A stretch of DNA of 64,000 nt, taken from positions 1-64,000 of the forward strand of contig DATLQU010000007.1 in NCBI GenBank assembly GCA_035535015.1, written 5' to 3'. The notes under the pieces were generated by a model. That model was not told the DNA's origin and searched no databases. It saw only the letters and a list, made by a program, of their open reading frames with translations. The stretch comes from Palsa-661 sp035535015. Its GTDB lineage: Bacteria > Actinomycetota > Acidimicrobiia > Acidimicrobiales > UBA8190. A program made the translations under genes and the position numbers. Shown in pieces: positions 62,772-64,000 of the stretch. Positions within the stretch are counted from its first letter, which is position 1. Every line of letters begins with the position of its first letter.

Positions 62772-63809
62772 GTGAACCTCGACGAGGGTCTGCTGCGGGG
62801 AGCCGACGTGCTCGTCGTTGACGATGAGCCCGCCAACGTCGCCCTGGTCGAGTCGATCCTGGAACGCAACGGCTTCACCCGGATCAGAAGCACCACGGAT
62901 CCACGCCAGTTCCGGAGCCTGTTCGAGGCCCAGAAGCCCGACATCGTCCTGCTCGACCTCCATATGCCCCATGTGGGCGGACTGGAATTGCTGCGCGAGG
63001 TGGGCTCCCTGGTCGAACCCGAGGAGTACCTGCCCGTCCTCATGCTCTCGGCCGACGTCACGGCCAAGGCCCGCCGCGACGCTTTCGGCGCCGGCGCCAC
63101 CGATTTCCTGACGAAGCCCTTCGACACCACCGAGGTCGGGATGCGGGTGCTCAACCACCTGGAGACCCGTCGCATCCACTTGCGTCTCGACGGGCAGCGC
63201 CGGGAGCTCGACGAACTGATCGAACAGAAGACGGCCGAGCTCGAAGGGTGCCATCTCGACTCCCTGAAGCGGCTGCACAATGAGTTGCGCGACGAGACCG
63301 ACGACCACACCGGTCGGGTGGCGACGATGGCGGCCCGGCTGGCCCGGTCGGCTGGGGTGGCCGGCGAGCTGGTGGAGCTCATCGAGAGGGCGGCTCCCCT
63401 GCACGACCTGGGCAAGGTCGGCGTCCCCGATTCCGTCCTGCTCAAGCCGGGCAAGCTCAGCGCAGAGGAATTCGAACTCGTCCGCACCCACACCACCCTC
63501 GGGGCCCAGATCATCGGAGAGACGACCTCCGACGTGCTCAACCTGGCCCGGATCATCGCCGAGACCCACCACGAACGCTGGAACGGGCTCGGCTATCCCT
63601 ACGGCCTGGCCGGGGAGGCCATTCCCCTGCCCGGCCGGGTGGTGGCCGTCTGCGACGTCTTCGACGCCCTCACCCACGAGCGGCCCTACAAGGCTGCCTG
63701 GACGGTCGACGAGGCCGTCCGGGAACTGGTGGCCGAGCGGGGTCGGTTCTTCGATCCCGAGCTGGTCGATCTGTTCGTCGACCGGGTTCTCCCGACCCTC
63801 TCCGGGTGA
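62772..63809 (+). CDS. Receiver-HD-GYP response regulator (c-di-GMP phosphodiesterase)
   Basis: A 345-residue two-domain protein. The receiver domain (residues 10-130) has VLVVDDEPANV (phosphoacceptor acid cluster), DIVLLDLHMPHVGG with the target Asp and FLTKPFD with the Lys. The HD-GYP domain (about 170-345) has DDHTGRVATMAARLA, LHDLGKVGVPDS (HD), RTHTTLGAQII, ETHHERWNGLGYPYGLAGEAIP (HHE and GYP) and VVAVCDVFDALTHERPYK. All motifs are intact. The GTG at 62772 is preceded by GGAGGAG and is used instead of 62736. A second receiver gene starts 73 bases later, so both may serve one signalling system. Confidence 0.93.
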   Translation: MNLDEGLLRGADVLVVDDEPANVALVESILERNGFTRIRSTTDPRQFRSLFEAQKPDIVLLDLHMPHVGGLELLREVGSLVEPEEYLPVLMLSADVTAKARRDAFGAGATDFLTKPFDTTEVGMRVLNHLETRRIHLRLDGQRRELDELIEQKTAELEGCHLDSLKRLHNELRDETDDHTGRVATMAARLARSAGVAGELVELIERAAPLHDLGKVGVPDSVLLKPGKLSAEEFELVRTHTTLGAQIIGETTSDVLNLARIIAETHHERWNGLGYPYGLAGEAIPLPGRVVAVCDVFDALTHERPYKAAWTVDEAVRELVAERGRFFDPELVDLFVDRVLPTLSG

Positions 63810-63882
63810 CGGTCTCGGGCCGGATGGCGACGATCCACAACGGAGGCTCAAGCCTGAGCCGCCGTACGACGAAGGTGTAGAG

Positions 63883-64000
63883 GTGAGTGTCGTGACGATG
63901 ACCGAGGACGAGCGCACTGTGCTCGTAGCGGAAGACGACCAGGCCAGTCGCACGGCGACCAGGCTTTTTCTCCAACGGGTGGGCTACCACGTGGGCGAGG
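63883..64000 (+). CDS. Response regulator, N-terminal start (cut by window edge)
   Basis: The frame from GTG 63883 reads MSVVTMTEDERTVLVAEDDQASRTATRLFLQRVGYHVGE, whose VLVAEDDQASR is the acid cluster that opens a receiver domain. It runs off the window end. Starts at 63892 (GTG) or 63898 (ATG) are also possible, since the upstream GAAGGTGTAGAG site is loose. It follows the HD-GYP gene in the same direction. The output domain lies outside the window. Confidence 0.75.
   Translation, partial: MSVVTMTEDERTVLVAEDDQASRTATRLFLQRVGYHVGE

Overview
The window is very GC-rich and densely packed, and reads as chromosome of an actinomycete, most likely of the class Acidimicrobiia (inferred). Supporting signs are a WhiB regulator, a mycothiol-dependent formaldehyde dehydrogenase, three luciferase-like (F420-type) oxidoreductases plus an FrhB-like F420 protein, two GAF-ANTAR regulators, the actinobacterial trio MSMEG_4193-type phosphatase / DUF3090 / SCO1664, and a secreted protein with YWLVASDGGVFTFG repeats. 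Many genes start on ATG or GTG with no Shine-Dalgarno site but with a TANNNT hexamer 5-8 nt upstream, the expected form of leaderless actinobacterial mRNAs.

Layout. Positions 1-8 kb are an accessory, decaying region: an integrase-core transposase end, a frameshifted recombinase remnant, an LLM oxidoreductase / P450 divergent pair, a Gfo/Idh/MocA gene cut by an IS66 fragment, a CcbP-like gene, a nearly complete IS1182-type element whose transposase has an internal stop, and several unclear small frames. 8-15 kb holds an acyl-CoA carboxylase subunit, a quinone-oxidoreductase-like enzyme, a broken mycothiol-dependent-isomerase-like gene, two GAF-ANTAR regulators and a PAS-GGDEF-EAL protein. 15-24.7 kb holds an amidohydrolase, a membrane desaturase, a GNAT, a three-gene set resembling phosphonate catabolism (FAD oxidoreductase, phosphonatase-like HAD, alkaline-phosphatase superfamily hydrolase), argS, an aldo/keto reductase and a histone-deacetylase-like enzyme. 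24.7-34.6 kb is rich in redox enzymes (SDRs, nitroreductase, LLM, MDR) and includes an mscR-fdh formaldehyde-to-formate-to-CO2 operon with an uncharacterised, translationally coupled third gene, followed by a Rieske oxygenase gene that has lost its catalytic domain.

34.6-48.3 kb holds a PQQ-propeller lipoprotein with a hexanucleotide repeat in its leader, an aldo/keto reductase, DinB, aconitase, a secreted GH43-plus-repeat protein, an EthD protein, a cytoplasmic S1C protease divergent from an HxlR regulator with a clear operator palindrome, a limonene-epoxide-hydrolase-like protein, a third LLM enzyme and an EAL-GAF gene broken by three frameshifts. 48.3-64 kb is mostly housekeeping: acyl-ACP desaturase, amidotransferase, PIG-L deacetylase, C69 peptidase, DEAD-box helicase, BCP peroxiredoxin, Fpg/Nei glycosylase, FrhB-like protein, type-5 uracil-DNA glycosylase, the phosphatase/DUF3090/SCO1664 cassette, a SixA-like phosphatase, etfB/etfA with a GDPD, whiB, and an HD-GYP response regulator followed by the start of another receiver protein.

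No tRNA, rRNA, CRISPR array or prophage was seen. The strongest leads for something new are the phosphonate-like trio, the uncharacterised partner of fdh, and the HxlR operator; the most conspicuous damage is the set of independently broken genes, which could be true pseudogenes or residual sequence error.
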